From Mycobacterium gallinarum (lineage in GTDB: Bacteria; Actinomycetota; Actinomycetes; Mycobacteriales; Mycobacteriaceae): DNA of 64,000 bases. The stretch lies in the NCBI RefSeq assembly GCF_010726765.1, contig NZ_AP022601.1, positions 1,674,001 through 1,738,000 of the forward strand, in the 5' to 3' direction. The position numbers and the translations under genes were made by a program. This document shows, piece after piece, positions 1-9,705 of this stretch. The notes beneath the pieces are model-generated. The model had not been told where the DNA came from, made no database searches, and worked only from the letters and a program-made list of their open reading frames with translations. Positions within the stretch are counted from its first letter, which is position 1; the number at the start of each line of letters is the position of its first letter.

Positions 1-1
1 A

Positions 2-769
2 ACCGGTGCCCAGAAGATCAGTTCGGGCGACTACAACATCAACCTCCCGGTGCATTCGCGCGATGAGTTCGGTGATCTCACCGTCGCCTTCAACGATATG
101 AGCCGCAACCTGGCCATCAAGGAGGATCTGCTCGCCGAGCAGCGCCGGGAGAACGACCGGCTGATGCTCTCCCTGATGCCGGAGCCCGTCGTTCAGCGGT
201 ACCGGGAGGGCGAGGAGACCATCGCCCAGGACCACCACGACGTCACGGTGATCTTCGCCGATGTCGTCGGGCTCGACGCCCTGTCACGTGATCTGAACTC
301 CGACGAGCTCCTCACGATCGTCAACAAGCTGACACGCCAATTCGATGCCGCGGCAGAGAATCTCGGCGTCGAGCAAGTACGCACCCTGCACAACGGTTAC
401 CTCGCCAGTTGCGGACTGAGTGTGCCCCGACTCGACAACGTCAGGCGCACTGTCGATTTCGCTATCGAGATGCAGCGAATCATCGAAAGATTCAACGCCG
501 AGACCGGACACGACCTCAGCCTGCGGGCCGGCATCGACACCGGCACGGTCACCAGCGGCCTGGTGGCGCGGTCCACGCTCGCCTATGACATGTGGGGGTC
601 GGCGGTGAACCTCGCCTATCAGGTGCAGAGCGGCTCGCCACAACCCGGCGTGTACGTCACCTCGGCGGTCTACGACACGATGCGCGACAGCCGCAAATTC
701 GAATCCGCGGGCGTGATCACCGTCGATGGTAAAGAAGAACAACCGGTCTGGCGGTTGGCGCAGCAATGA
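2..769 (+). CDS. HAMP plus class III adenylate/guanylate cyclase-like protein, C-terminal part (Rv2435c-like)
   Basis: The gene enters from the left edge, so its start and probable membrane part lie outside. The visible part begins in a HAMP linker (SRDEFGDLTVAFNDMS) and runs into a class III nucleotide cyclase domain. The first metal aspartate is present (FADVVG). The lysine-threonine-x-glycine-aspartate block is RTLHN, so the substrate lysine is Arg and the second metal Asp is Asn. The transition-state arginine after VNLA is Gln (VNLAYQ), while the purine-specifying Asp (YDMWG) and the Asn remain. This looks like a pseudo-cyclase or a very weak enzyme, perhaps a regulatory domain. The stop overlaps the next ATG by four bases (ATGA), so the pair is translationally coupled. 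The pairing matches Rv2435c/Rv2434c as I recall it. Confidence 0.85.
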   Translation, partial: TGAQKISSGDYNINLPVHSRDEFGDLTVAFNDMSRNLAIKEDLLAEQRRENDRLMLSLMPEPVVQRYREGEETIAQDHHDVTVIFADVVGLDALSRDLNSDELLTIVNKLTRQFDAAAENLGVEQVRTLHNGYLASCGLSVPRLDNVRRTVDFAIEMQRIIERFNAETGHDLSLRAGIDTGTVTSGLVARSTLAYDMWGSAVNLAYQVQSGSPQPGVYVTSAVYDTMRDSRKFESAGVITVDGKEEQPVWRLAQQ

Positions 770-2166
770 CCAGCATTTTCGATTCGGAGTGGTTCTATTG
801 GGCCATCGCGGTTGCCATCGGCTTCCCCGTCTGCCTGGTGCTCCTGACCGAGTTACACAATGCGCTGCTGCGCCGCAACAACGCACTTGCCCGCCCGGTG
901 CATCTGGTGCGCAACTATATTCTGCCCCTCGGCGCGTTGCTGATCCTGCTGGTGCAGGCCATCCAAATCAACGGAGAAGCGACGCCGGTGCGCGTCGTCG
1001 CCACCGTCTTCGGTTTCGTCGTCCTGGTCCTGCTGCTGTCCGGCCTCAACGCGACGATGTTCCAGGGCGCTCCGGAGGGCAGTTGGCGCAAGCGAATTCC
1101 GTCGATCTTCCTCGACGTGGCCAGGTTCGCGGTGATCGCCGTCGGCGTCGGCATCATGCTCGCCTACATCTGGGGCGCCAACGTCGGCGGCCTGTTCACC
1201 GCGCTGGGCGTGACGTCCATCGTGCTCGGTCTCGCACTGCAGAATTCGGTTGGGCAGATCATCTCGGGTTTGCTGCTGTTGTTCGAGCAGCCGTTTCAAT
1301 TGGGTGATTGGATCGACGCTCCGACCGCGCGGGGCCGGGTCGTCGAAGTCAACTGGCGCGCAACGCATATCGACACCGGCAGCGGCATGATGATCATGCC
1401 CAACTCGGCCTTGGCCGCGGCGTCGTTCAAGAACTTCAGCCGGCCCGCGGGCACCCACGCCTTGAGCGTCACCACCACCTTCTCGGTCGACGATCCGCCC
1501 GATGACGTCATCGCCATGCTCAACCGGGTGGCCGCCATGCTGCCGCAACTGCGACCGGGCGCGACGCCGTCCAGCGTTCGATCCGGCGCGATGGAGTACA
1601 GCACTGGAGTACCGGTGCGCTCCCCTGCCGACGACTTCGCCGCCAAATCACAGTTCATGCGCTGGGTTTGGTACGCATCGCGACGAGCCGGTCTCCATCT
1701 CGACGAGGCCGAGGACGAGTTCGCGACCACCGAGCGGGTGCAGACATCGTTGCGGATCATCGCACCCACCCTGCGGCTGAGTCCGGAGGACCAAGAGGAC
1801 CTGGTGACACAAGTGCGCCTCACCCGGTACGGCGCTGACGAGTACCTCCAGTACTCCGGTCAGGTACCCAAGCGAATGACGTTCATCGTCAACGGGAGGG
1901 TCCGACTCGCGGTGACCGACGATACCGGTGGGATCGTGCCGGTGCGGACGCTCGAGTCGGGCGACTTCCTCGGCCAGACGGCCCTGACCCTCGAACCGGT
2001 CACCGCTGCCGCATATGCGCTCGAGGAAGTGACCGTGCTGCGGTTCGACCGCGACGTCATCGAGGACCTGGTATCGAAAAAGCCGGTGCTGCTGCAGGAC
2101 TTCGGTCGGGCGATCGAAGAACGGCGCGAGAGCCTGCGGCGGGCCCTGGCCGCCGCGCAGGACTGA
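766..2166 (+). CDS. MscS-family channel with C-terminal cyclic-nucleotide-binding-type domain (Rv2434c-like)
   Basis: 466 residues. Four hydrophobic segments (about 9-30, 48-67, 76-95, 117-137) precede the MscS pore helix and beta domain (about 143-226, with a [14 protein letters not shown] stretch and a MPNS motif). A cNMP-binding-type beta barrel follows at about 340-445. The predicted role is a tension-gated or ligand-modulated inner membrane channel. The phosphate-binding cassette (about 402-419) reads FLGQTAL then PVTAA: the usual Glu is Gln and the nucleotide-phosphate Arg is Val, so canonical cAMP/cGMP binding is doubtful. The gene is coupled by ATGA to the cyclase-like gene, which suggests the two act together, but both have lost key residues. 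Confidence 0.87.
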   Translation: MTSIFDSEWFYWAIAVAIGFPVCLVLLTELHNALLRRNNALARPVHLVRNYILPLGALLILLVQAIQINGEATPVRVVATVFGFVVLVLLLSGLNATMFQGAPEGSWRKRIPSIFLDVARFAVIAVGVGIMLAYIWGANVGGLFTALGVTSIVLGLALQNSVGQIISGLLLLFEQPFQLGDWIDAPTARGRVVEVNWRATHIDTGSGMMIMPNSALAAASFKNFSRPAGTHALSVTTTFSVDDPPDDVIAMLNRVAAMLPQLRPGATPSSVRSGAMEYSTGVPVRSPADDFAAKSQFMRWVWYASRRAGLHLDEAEDEFATTERVQTSLRIIAPTLRLSPEDQEDLVTQVRLTRYGADEYLQYSGQVPKRMTFIVNGRVRLAVTDDTGGIVPVRTLESGDFLGQTALTLEPVTAAAYALEEVTVLRFDRDVIEDLVSKKPVLLQDFGRAIEERRESLRRALAAAQD

Positions 2167-2174
2167 GCTCTGCG

Positions 2175-3230
2175 ATGAAGCGCCGACTGCCGCGACCACG
2201 TGAGCTGGCGCCGCTGCTGCAATTCCGTAAGCCGGACCTGAACGTCACGCGCCGCCGTCTCGACAGCGCGCTGACGATCGAGGACCTGCGCCGTATCGCC
2301 AAACGTCGCACGCCGAAGGCGGCGTTCGACTACACCGACGGTGCCGCCGAGGAGGAGTTGTCACTGGCGCGGGCACGACAAGCGTTCCGCGACATCGAAT
2401 TCCACCCGACCATCCTGCGCGACGTCGCCAAAGTCGACACCGGCGCGACCGTACTCGGCGACCGCGTTGCCCAGCCGTTCGGGATCGCGCCCACCGGATT
2501 CACCAGGTTGATGCATACCGAGGGTGAGATCGCCGGCGCACACGCCGCCGCCCGTGCGGGCATCCCGTTCTCGTTGTCCACCTTGGGCACCACCTCCATT
2601 GAACAGGTCAAAGCTGCAAACCCACACGGACGCAACTGGTTCCAGCTGTACATGTGGAAGGACCGGGACCGGTCGATGGCGCTGGTCGAGCGGGCCGCAG
2701 CGGCGGGATTCGACACGCTGCTCGTGACGGTGGACGTTCCCGTCGCGGGGGCCCGCCTCCGCGACACCCGCAACGGTATGTCGATTCCGCCGGCGCTAAC
2801 GCTGCGTACGGTCCTGGACGCGATACCGCACCCCCGCTGGTGGTTCGACCTGCTGACCACCGAACCATTGTCGTTCGCATCGCTGGACCGATGGCCCGGC
2901 ACGGTCGCCCAGTACCTGGACAGCATGTTCGATCCGACGGTTACATTCGACGATCTGGCCTGGATCAAGTCGCAGTGGCCGAACAAGTTGGTGGTCAAGG
3001 GGATTCAGACCCTCGAGGACGCCAGATCGGTCGTCGACCTCGGTGCCGACGGGATCCTGCTGTCCAACCACGGCGGCCGTCAACTGGACCGCGCGCCCGT
3101 CCCCTTCCATTTGTTGCCACGCGTGGCCGCGGAGCTCGGACGGGACACCGAGGTTTTGCTGGACACCGGCATCATGTCCGGCGCTGACGCCGTGGCGGCC
3201 ATCGCGCTGGGCGCGCGGTTCAAGGTCTGA
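2175..3230 (+). CDS. FMN-dependent alpha-hydroxy-acid dehydrogenase (LldD-like), C-terminally truncated
   Basis: 351 residues of an FMN-dependent L-lactate or related 2-hydroxy-acid dehydrogenase. The family signature with the catalytic histidine is intact (SNHGGRQLD, about 297-305), as is the preceding TIM-barrel core. Mycobacterial relatives are about 400 residues and continue after GARF with a glycine-arginine FMN-phosphate loop and a final helix. Here the frame ends GARFKV and stops, and an antigen 85 gene starts on the next base. The missing tail should include part of the FMN phosphate site, so the product is probably impaired. It looks like the result of a deletion or rearrangement rather than a simple frameshift, because no remainder of the family sequence is visible downstream. 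There is no clear Shine-Dalgarno before ATG 2175. Confidence 0.78.
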   Translation: MKRRLPRPRELAPLLQFRKPDLNVTRRRLDSALTIEDLRRIAKRRTPKAAFDYTDGAAEEELSLARARQAFRDIEFHPTILRDVAKVDTGATVLGDRVAQPFGIAPTGFTRLMHTEGEIAGAHAAARAGIPFSLSTLGTTSIEQVKAANPHGRNWFQLYMWKDRDRSMALVERAAAAGFDTLLVTVDVPVAGARLRDTRNGMSIPPALTLRTVLDAIPHPRWWFDLLTTEPLSFASLDRWPGTVAQYLDSMFDPTVTFDDLAWIKSQWPNKLVVKGIQTLEDARSVVDLGADGILLSNHGGRQLDRAPVPFHLLPRVAAELGRDTEVLLDTGIMSGADAVAAIALGARFKV

Positions 3231-4220
<990 letters not shown>

Positions 4221-4234
4221 GTTCCACCCACTAC

Positions 4235-4271
4235 AGGGAGCCTGCCGTAACCCCCGAACGGCAGGCTCCCT
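4235..4271 (+). terminator. hairpin terminator after the antigen 85 gene
   Basis: A perfect 13-bp inverted repeat (AGGGAGCCTGCCG at 4235-4247 with its complement at 4259-4271) encloses an 11-base loop just after the stop codon at 4220. There is no U-run, which is usual for mycobacterial hairpin terminators. It separates this unit from lon. Confidence 0.78.
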
Positions 4272-4352
4272 GGCATTTGTGCGGGATCTGCGTGCGGGAA
4301 CAAACCAGGCGGCCCCAAGGTTGAGTCGATCTGACTGAACTTTGGAGGAACC

Positions 4353-6701
4353 ATGGCTGAAGCCAAATCAGTGCCGGTGCTGTTCCTGACCGAATCGATC
4401 GTGCTGCCGGGAATGGTCGTGCCGATCGAGCTGGACGACGCGGCCCGTGCCGCCGTCGACGCAGCACAGGCAAGCGAGTCCGGTGAGCTACTCATCGCCC
4501 CTCGCCTGGAGGACCGGTACGCCACGCACGGCGTGCTGGCATCGATCGTGCAGGTCGGCCGCATAGCGGGTGGCAGTGGTACCGCGGCGGTGGTGCGCGG
4601 CACCAAGCGGGCTCACATCGGCGCGGGCGCCAACGGCCCCGGCGCCGCGTTGTGGGTCGAGGTGACCGAGGTCGAAGAGGTCGAACCGACCGACGATGTC
4701 CGCGCGCTGGCCGCCGAGTACAAGAAGCTGCTGCTGGCGATGCTGCAGCGCCGCGAGGCCTGGCAGATCATCGACTTCGTGAACCAGCTCACCGATCCGT
4801 CGGCGTTGGCCGACACGGCCGGCTACGCGTCGTACCTGACTCAGGTGCAGAAGCGTCAGCTGCTGGAGACCCCCGATGTCGCTGAGCGGCTGAAGGCGCT
4901 CATCGAGTGGACCGGCGATCATCTGGCCGAGGTCGAGGTCACCGACAAGATCGCCGATGACGTCCGCGAGGGCATGGAGAAAACACAAAAGGAATTCCTG
5001 CTGCGCCAGCAGCTCAACGCCATCCGCAAGGAACTGGGGGATTCGGACGACGGCACAGGGTCTTCCGATGACTACCGGTCCAGAATCGAGGCCGCCGATT
5101 TGCCGGAGAAGGTCCGCGAAGCCGCACTGCGCGAGGTCGGAAAGCTGGAGCGCTCCAGCGAGCAGAGCCCCGAGGGCGGCTGGATCCGGACGTGGCTGGA
5201 CACCGTGCTGGACCTGCCGTGGAACGTCACCACCGAGGACTCCACCGACCTGAAGTCGGCACGAGAAATACTCGACGCCGACCACCACGGTTTGGAGGAC
5301 GTCAAGGACCGCATCATCGAGTACCTGGCGGTTCGCGCCCGGCGCGCACAGCGAGGGATGGCCGTCGTCGGTGGTCGCGGTTCCGGCGCCGTCATGGTGC
5401 TGGCCGGGCCCCCCGGTGTCGGTAAGACATCGCTCGGTGAGAGCGTGGCGCGGGCGTTGGGCCGCAAGTTCGTTCGCGTCGCCCTCGGTGGCGTGCGCGA
5501 CGAGGCCGAGATCCGTGGCCACCGTCGCACCTACGTCGGTGCACTGCCCGGCCGGATCGTGCGCGCGATCGGCGAGGCGGGATCGATGAACCCCGTCGTG
5601 CTGCTCGACGAGATCGACAAGGTCGGCTCCGACTATCGCGGCGATCCGTCTGCCGCCCTGCTCGAGGTGCTGGACCCGGCGCAGAACCACACGTTCCGCG
5701 ACCACTACCTGGAGCTGGATCTGGACTTGTCGGACGTCGTGTTCCTGGCGACGGCCAACGTGATCGAGAACATCCCGTCGGCCCTGCTGGACCGGATGGA
5801 GCTGATCCAGATCGACGGCTACACCGAGGACGACAAGGTCGCCATCGCACGGGACTTCCTGCTGCCCCGGCAGCGCGAGCGTGCGGCGCTGACCGAAGCC
5901 GAGGTGACGGTGACCGAGGACGCGTTGCGCAAGATCGCGGCCGACTACACCCGCGAGCCGGGCGTGCGGCAGTTCGAGCGACTGTTGGCCAAGGCGTTGC
6001 GCAAGGCGACAACGAAGTTGGCCGAAGCCGACGATGCACCGCTGACGATCGACGAGCCGGATCTCGTTGACTACCTGGGTCGCCCGCGCTTCCTGCCGGA
6101 ATCCGCGGAACGCACGGCGGTGCCCGGTGTGGCCACCGGGCTGGCGGTCACGGGACTGGGCGGCGATGTGCTCTACATCGAAGCCGGGGCGACCGACGGC
6201 GAGGCTGGACTGCAGCTGACCGGTCAGCTCGGTGACGTGATGAAGGAGTCCGCGCAGATCGCGCTGTCCTATGTGCGTGCACACGCCGAGCAGCTGGGTG
6301 TCGACCCGAAGTCTCTGGACCGCAGGATCCATGTGCACGTGCCCGCGGGCGCGGTGCCCAAGGACGGTCCATCGGCCGGCGTGACGATGGTGACGGCGCT
6401 GGTGTCGATGGCCACCGGGCGGCAGGTCCGCTCCGATGTCGGCATGACCGGTGAGGTGACGCTCAACGGCCGTGTGCTGCCGGTCGGCGGCGTCAAGCAG
6501 AAGCTGCTGGCTGCGCAACGAGCTGGACTGTCAACGGTTTTCATCCCCCAGCGCAACGAGGCCGACCTGGACCCAGAACATGGAGGGATCCCGGCCGACG
6601 TGCTCGAGTCGCTGGAGGTCAAGCCGATGGTCGACGTCGCCGACATCATCGCGCAGGCACTGGTGCCTGCCGAGGATACGGCGGTGGCGGCGGCGGCCTA
6701 G
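4353..6701 (+). CDS. lon: ATP-dependent Lon protease
   Basis: 782 residues, full length for the bacterial LonA family. The order is a substrate-binding N domain, an AAA+ module with Walker A (GPPGVGKTS, about 352-360) and Walker B (VVLLDEIDK), then a serine-lysine peptidase domain with catalytic Ser674 (DGPSAG) and Lys717 (GGVKQK). It degrades damaged and selected regulatory proteins in the cytoplasm. The ATG is preceded by a clear GGAGGA at 4344-4349. Strong hairpins flank the gene on both sides, so it is probably transcribed alone. Lon is present in rapid growers but, to my knowledge, absent from M. tuberculosis, which supports a non-tuberculous host. Confidence 0.97.
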   Translation: MAEAKSVPVLFLTESIVLPGMVVPIELDDAARAAVDAAQASESGELLIAPRLEDRYATHGVLASIVQVGRIAGGSGTAAVVRGTKRAHIGAGANGPGAALWVEVTEVEEVEPTDDVRALAAEYKKLLLAMLQRREAWQIIDFVNQLTDPSALADTAGYASYLTQVQKRQLLETPDVAERLKALIEWTGDHLAEVEVTDKIADDVREGMEKTQKEFLLRQQLNAIRKELGDSDDGTGSSDDYRSRIEAADLPEKVREAALREVGKLERSSEQSPEGGWIRTWLDTVLDLPWNVTTEDSTDLKSAREILDADHHGLEDVKDRIIEYLAVRARRAQRGMAVVGGRGSGAVMVLAGPPGVGKTSLGESVARALGRKFVRVALGGVRDEAEIRGHRRTYVGALPGRIVRAIGEAGSMNPVVLLDEIDKVGSDYRGDPSAALLEVLDPAQNHTFRDHYLELDLDLSDVVFLATANVIENIPSALLDRMELIQIDGYTEDDKVAIARDFLLPRQRERAALTEAEVTVTEDALRKIAADYTREPGVRQFERLLAKALRKATTKLAEADDAPLTIDEPDLVDYLGRPRFLPESAERTAVPGVATGLAVTGLGGDVLYIEAGATDGEAGLQLTGQLGDVMKESAQIALSYVRAHAEQLGVDPKSLDRRIHVHVPAGAVPKDGPSAGVTMVTALVSMATGRQVRSDVGMTGEVTLNGRVLPVGGVKQKLLAAQRAGLSTVFIPQRNEADLDPEHGGIPADVLESLEVKPMVDVADIIAQALVPAEDTAVAAAA

Positions 6702-6710
6702 CGCCGCATG

Positions 6711-6754
6711 TAACGCCATGGCGCGAATTCCGCCGGAATCGCGCCATGGCGTTA
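6711..6754. terminator. long hairpin between lon and the TfoX-like gene
   Basis: TAACGCCATGGCGCGA (6711-6726) is perfectly complementary to 6739-6754, giving a 16-bp stem. The inner TTCC/GGAA adds four more pairs with one bulged base. It begins ten bases after the lon stop. It is likely the lon terminator. It ends only 11 bases before the next ATG (6766), so it could also affect expression of that gene. Confidence 0.7.
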
Positions 6755-6765
6755 CGGTCGTCTTC

Positions 6766-7098
6766 ATGGCCTACGACGAGGACCTGGCTCACCGCGTTCG
6801 AGAGCTTGTCGCAGGCGAGCGCGGTGTCGAGGAGAAGCGGATGTTCGGCGGGCTGGCATTCCTCATCGGCGGCAACATGTCGGTGTGCGTCAGCGGCCAG
6901 GGCGGTCTCATGGTGCGGGTGCCGCGCGACGACACCGAGAAGCTGCTGGCGCGCGAACACGTCGAACCGATGGTCATGGCCGGACGAGAGACCCGAGGCT
7001 GGTTGCGGGTATCCGTGGAGGGTGTCAAAACCAAACGCCAGTTGCAGGGCTGGGTGACTCGGGGTGTCGACTACGCCAAGAGCCTCCCGCGCAAGTGA
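6766..7098 (+). CDS. TfoX N-terminal domain protein
   Basis: 110 residues matching the stand-alone TfoX N-terminal domain (MFGGLAFLIGGNMSVCVSG core, then LMVRVPRD). Such single-domain proteins are common in actinobacteria and their biochemical role is not settled; no DNA-binding motif is visible. ATG 6766 is chosen because the open frame upstream runs through the lon terminator hairpin. The 3' end overlaps the next gene by 35 bases, suggesting co-transcription. Confidence 0.8.
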   Translation: MAYDEDLAHRVRELVAGERGVEEKRMFGGLAFLIGGNMSVCVSGQGGLMVRVPRDDTEKLLAREHVEPMVMAGRETRGWLRVSVEGVKTKRQLQGWVTRGVDYAKSLPRK

Positions 7099-7822
7099 CG
7101 CTGTTCGCGTCGGCACGTCCGGATGGTCCTATGACCACTGGGCGGGCGTCCTGTATCCGCCGAAACTGCCGGTGGCCAAGCGGCTGGCGACGTATGTCGA
7201 GGAGTTCGACACCGTTGAGCTGAACGCCAGCTTCTACCGATGGCCGAAGGACTCCACCTTCGAGGGCTGGCGCGACAGGCTGCCCGACGGTTTCACGATG
7301 TCGGTCAAGGCTCAGCGGGGGCTCACCCACTACCGAAGGCTGCGTTCGCCCGAACCGTGGGTGGAGCGGTTCGAGCGCGGCTGGACCGCGCTCGGTGACC
7401 GGCGAGAAGCGCTGCTCGTCCAGCTGCATTCGGAGCAGGAACGCGACGACGACCGGCTATCCCACTTCCTCACCGTGATGCCCGAGTGGATTCCGGTGGC
7501 CATGGAATTGCGGCACCCGTCCTGGAACGACGAGGCCGTCTATGCGCTGCTCGAACAACACGGCGCCGCGTACGTGGTGATGAGCGGTCCCGGCCTGGCA
7601 TGTGTCCCGCGGGCGACGAGCTCTCTCGTCTACATCCGCCTGCACGGACCGCCGCAGGACTCGATCTATGCGGGCTCCTACACCGACGACGAGCTGCGCG
7701 AATGGGCCGACCGGATCGCCGGCTGGCACGAGGAGGGACGACGGGTGGTGGTGTACTTCAACAACGACCTGGGTGGACACGCCATCCGCAATGCGCGAAA
7801 GCTCAAAGACCTGTTGGCCTGA
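7064..7822 (+). CDS. DUF72 family TIM-barrel protein (YecE-like)
   Basis: 252 residues of the DUF72/YecE family. Typical features are VRVGTSGWSYDHWAGVLYPP near the start, an ELNASFYRWP block at about 50, and a late VYFNNDLGGHA motif. The family is cytoplasmic and its reaction is not known to me. The GTG at 7064 is the only sensible in-frame start and overlaps the TfoX-like gene, so the two are probably co-expressed. The next gene starts 35 bases after its stop. Confidence 0.85.
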   Translation: MSTTPRASRASDAVRVGTSGWSYDHWAGVLYPPKLPVAKRLATYVEEFDTVELNASFYRWPKDSTFEGWRDRLPDGFTMSVKAQRGLTHYRRLRSPEPWVERFERGWTALGDRREALLVQLHSEQERDDDRLSHFLTVMPEWIPVAMELRHPSWNDEAVYALLEQHGAAYVVMSGPGLACVPRATSSLVYIRLHGPPQDSIYAGSYTDDELREWADRIAGWHEEGRRVVVYFNNDLGGHAIRNARKLKDLLA

Positions 7823-7857
7823 TCCACCACGCCATGTCCCGAGTAAGCTCAGGTGGC

Positions 7858-9063
7858 ATGACAACGTCGTCGACATTCGCCATCGTGGGCGGCGGCCTCG
7901 CCGGAGCGAAGGCCGCAGAAGCATTGCGTGACAAGGATTTTGACGGGCACATCGTGCTTTTCGCCGCAGAGGAGCACCTGCCGTACGAACGTCCCCCGCT
8001 GTCGAAGGAGTTTCTCCTCGGCAAGAAGCAGTTCGGCGAGTTCACCGCCGCGTCGTCGGCGTGGTACCGCGACCACCACGTCGAGCTGCAACTCGGCACC
8101 GAGGTGTCCGCGCTCGATCCCGATGGCCACACCGTGTCCCTGCCCGACGGCACCACCGTGCGCTACGACAAGCTTGTGTTGGCCACCGGGTCCACTCCCC
8201 GGCGGCCCCCGATTCCAGGCGCCGACGCCGAGGGCGTGCACTACCTACGTACTATCGACGATGCCCAGGCGCTGAACTCCGTTCTGGCAGAGGGTGCTTC
8301 GCTGGCGATCGTCGGTGCGGGATGGATCGGCCTCGAAGTCGCCGCAGGTGCCCGCGATCGGGGCGCAGCCGTCACGGTCGTCGAAACCGCAAAGGTGCCG
8401 TTGATGGGCGCTCTCGGCCGCGAGGCCGGTGAAGTATTCGCCGCGATGCACCGCGACCACAGCGTGGATCTGCGACTCGGCACCACTGTCGACGAAATCA
8501 CCACCGCCGGGGGCAAGGCAACGGGGCTCAAGCTGGGCGACGGTTCGACCGTCGCCGCCGATGCCGTTCTGGTCGCGGTCGGCGCGACAGCCAACATCGG
8601 GCTGGCCGAGCAGGCGGGCCTGGCCACCGGGAACGGCGGCGTTCTCGTTGATGCGGCGTTGCGCACGAGCAATCCGGATATCTTCGCCGTCGGCGATATC
8701 GCCGCCGCCGAGCATCCGGTGTTCGGTACTCGCATCCGCACCGAGCATTGGGCGAACGCGCTCAAACAGCCCGCCGTCGCGGCCGCGGGCATGCTCGGAA
8801 AGCCGCAGGAGTACGCCGAACTGCCCTATTTCTTCACCGACCAGTACGACCTGGGTATGGAATACGTGGGGCATGCGCCCGACTACGACCGGGTGCTGTT
8901 CCGCGGCGACGTGGCAGGCCGCGAATTCACAGCGTACTGGCTCGATGACGCGAACCGGGTGCTCGCGGGCATGAACGTCAACATCTGGGAAGGGCTCGAT
9001 GACATCAAATCGCTGGTCCGGTCGCGGGAACCGGTCGACCCGGAAAAGCTTGTCGGCGCATAG
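7858..9063 (+). CDS. FAD/NAD-dependent ferredoxin-reductase-like oxidoreductase
   Basis: 401 residues. The FAD dinucleotide motif is at the N-terminus (VGGGLAGAKAAEAL), the conserved YERPPLSK follows, an NAD(H) site (VGAGWIGLEVAAGA) lies near residue 160, and the C-terminal FAD motif is VGDIAAAEH. This is the architecture of ferredoxin, rubredoxin or putidaredoxin reductases that pass electrons to cytochrome P450s or dioxygenases. No ferredoxin or P450 gene is adjacent, so its partner is unknown. ATG 7858 fits the flavoprotein N-terminus best; an in-frame ATG at 7834 is possible. Its stop abuts the start of the next gene. Confidence 0.9.
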   Translation: MTTSSTFAIVGGGLAGAKAAEALRDKDFDGHIVLFAAEEHLPYERPPLSKEFLLGKKQFGEFTAASSAWYRDHHVELQLGTEVSALDPDGHTVSLPDGTTVRYDKLVLATGSTPRRPPIPGADAEGVHYLRTIDDAQALNSVLAEGASLAIVGAGWIGLEVAAGARDRGAAVTVVETAKVPLMGALGREAGEVFAAMHRDHSVDLRLGTTVDEITTAGGKATGLKLGDGSTVAADAVLVAVGATANIGLAEQAGLATGNGGVLVDAALRTSNPDIFAVGDIAAAEHPVFGTRIRTEHWANALKQPAVAAAGMLGKPQEYAELPYFFTDQYDLGMEYVGHAPDYDRVLFRGDVAGREFTAYWLDDANRVLAGMNVNIWEGLDDIKSLVRSREPVDPEKLVGA

Positions 9064-9666
9064 GTGAACGTCCGCACCCTTTCGGTGGCGCTGGCAGCCG
9101 TGGCGACGCTGGCCGCGGGTTGCTCGGGAGGCACCGTCACCGACACCGACGAATCACCCACGGCCGCTCCTGCCGGCACGCCATCACCATCGACCCCACC
9201 GCCGAGCAACGCGCACCTGGCGAATGCATTCGATTACGTCGCCCACCCGCCCGCCGGAACGAGCTATTACTTCACCTCCCCCAGCGGAAACTGGGCGTGC
9301 GCAATCATTCCGCGGGACAAGGTGGGATGTCAGTCCACCGCGAACTGGCCATCAGCCATGGGCATCACCGGCGCACCGGACTCGGTGCCCGGCACCGACG
9401 GCGACACCACGACACCGAACGCACTTGTCCTTCCACGCGACGGCGACGCACAGTTCGTTGCGCTGGAGGAATCGGAATTCGCGCTCGATCCCGGACCCGC
9501 GAAAGTCCTGCCGTTCAACAGAATCCTGGCCGCAGCCGGATTCCGCTGCAACGTACAGGAAGCGGCGGGTGTCTCATGTCTGAGCGAGTTCAGCGACAAG
9601 GGCTTCACGTTCTCCGCTGACGGATTCGTGCCGCAGTACACCGACGTGCCGGTGGGGGCTCCATAG
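9064..9666 (+). CDS. putative lipoprotein, unknown function
   Basis: 200 residues with a short signal peptide and lipobox LAAGC (Cys20), so it should be lipid-anchored on the outer face of the membrane. A Pro/Ser/Thr-rich linker (about 30-50) follows, then a small globular domain containing SPSGNWACAI and paired cysteines. That core resembles small secreted or lipoproteins of unknown function in actinobacteria. GTG 9064 immediately follows the reductase stop, implying coupling. I do not recognise a specific function. Confidence 0.8.
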   Translation: MNVRTLSVALAAVATLAAGCSGGTVTDTDESPTAAPAGTPSPSTPPPSNAHLANAFDYVAHPPAGTSYYFTSPSGNWACAIIPRDKVGCQSTANWPSAMGITGAPDSVPGTDGDTTTPNALVLPRDGDAQFVALEESEFALDPGPAKVLPFNRILAAAGFRCNVQEAAGVSCLSEFSDKGFTFSADGFVPQYTDVPVGAP

Positions 9667-9705
9667 TCACGAGAATCGAAGCGCTGCTGGCCGACCTCGA
9701 CTAGC

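Noticed and set aside
4488..6518. 676-codon open frame on the minus strand
   Set aside because: It lies entirely antisense to lon, has no recognisable domain and an Arg/His/Gln-rich shadow composition typical of GC-rich DNA.
9667..9705. Short in-frame string (VTRIEALLADLD then stop) after the lipoprotein gene, as if the start of a lost gene
   Set aside because: Twelve codons without a start codon or ribosome site are too little to support a remnant.
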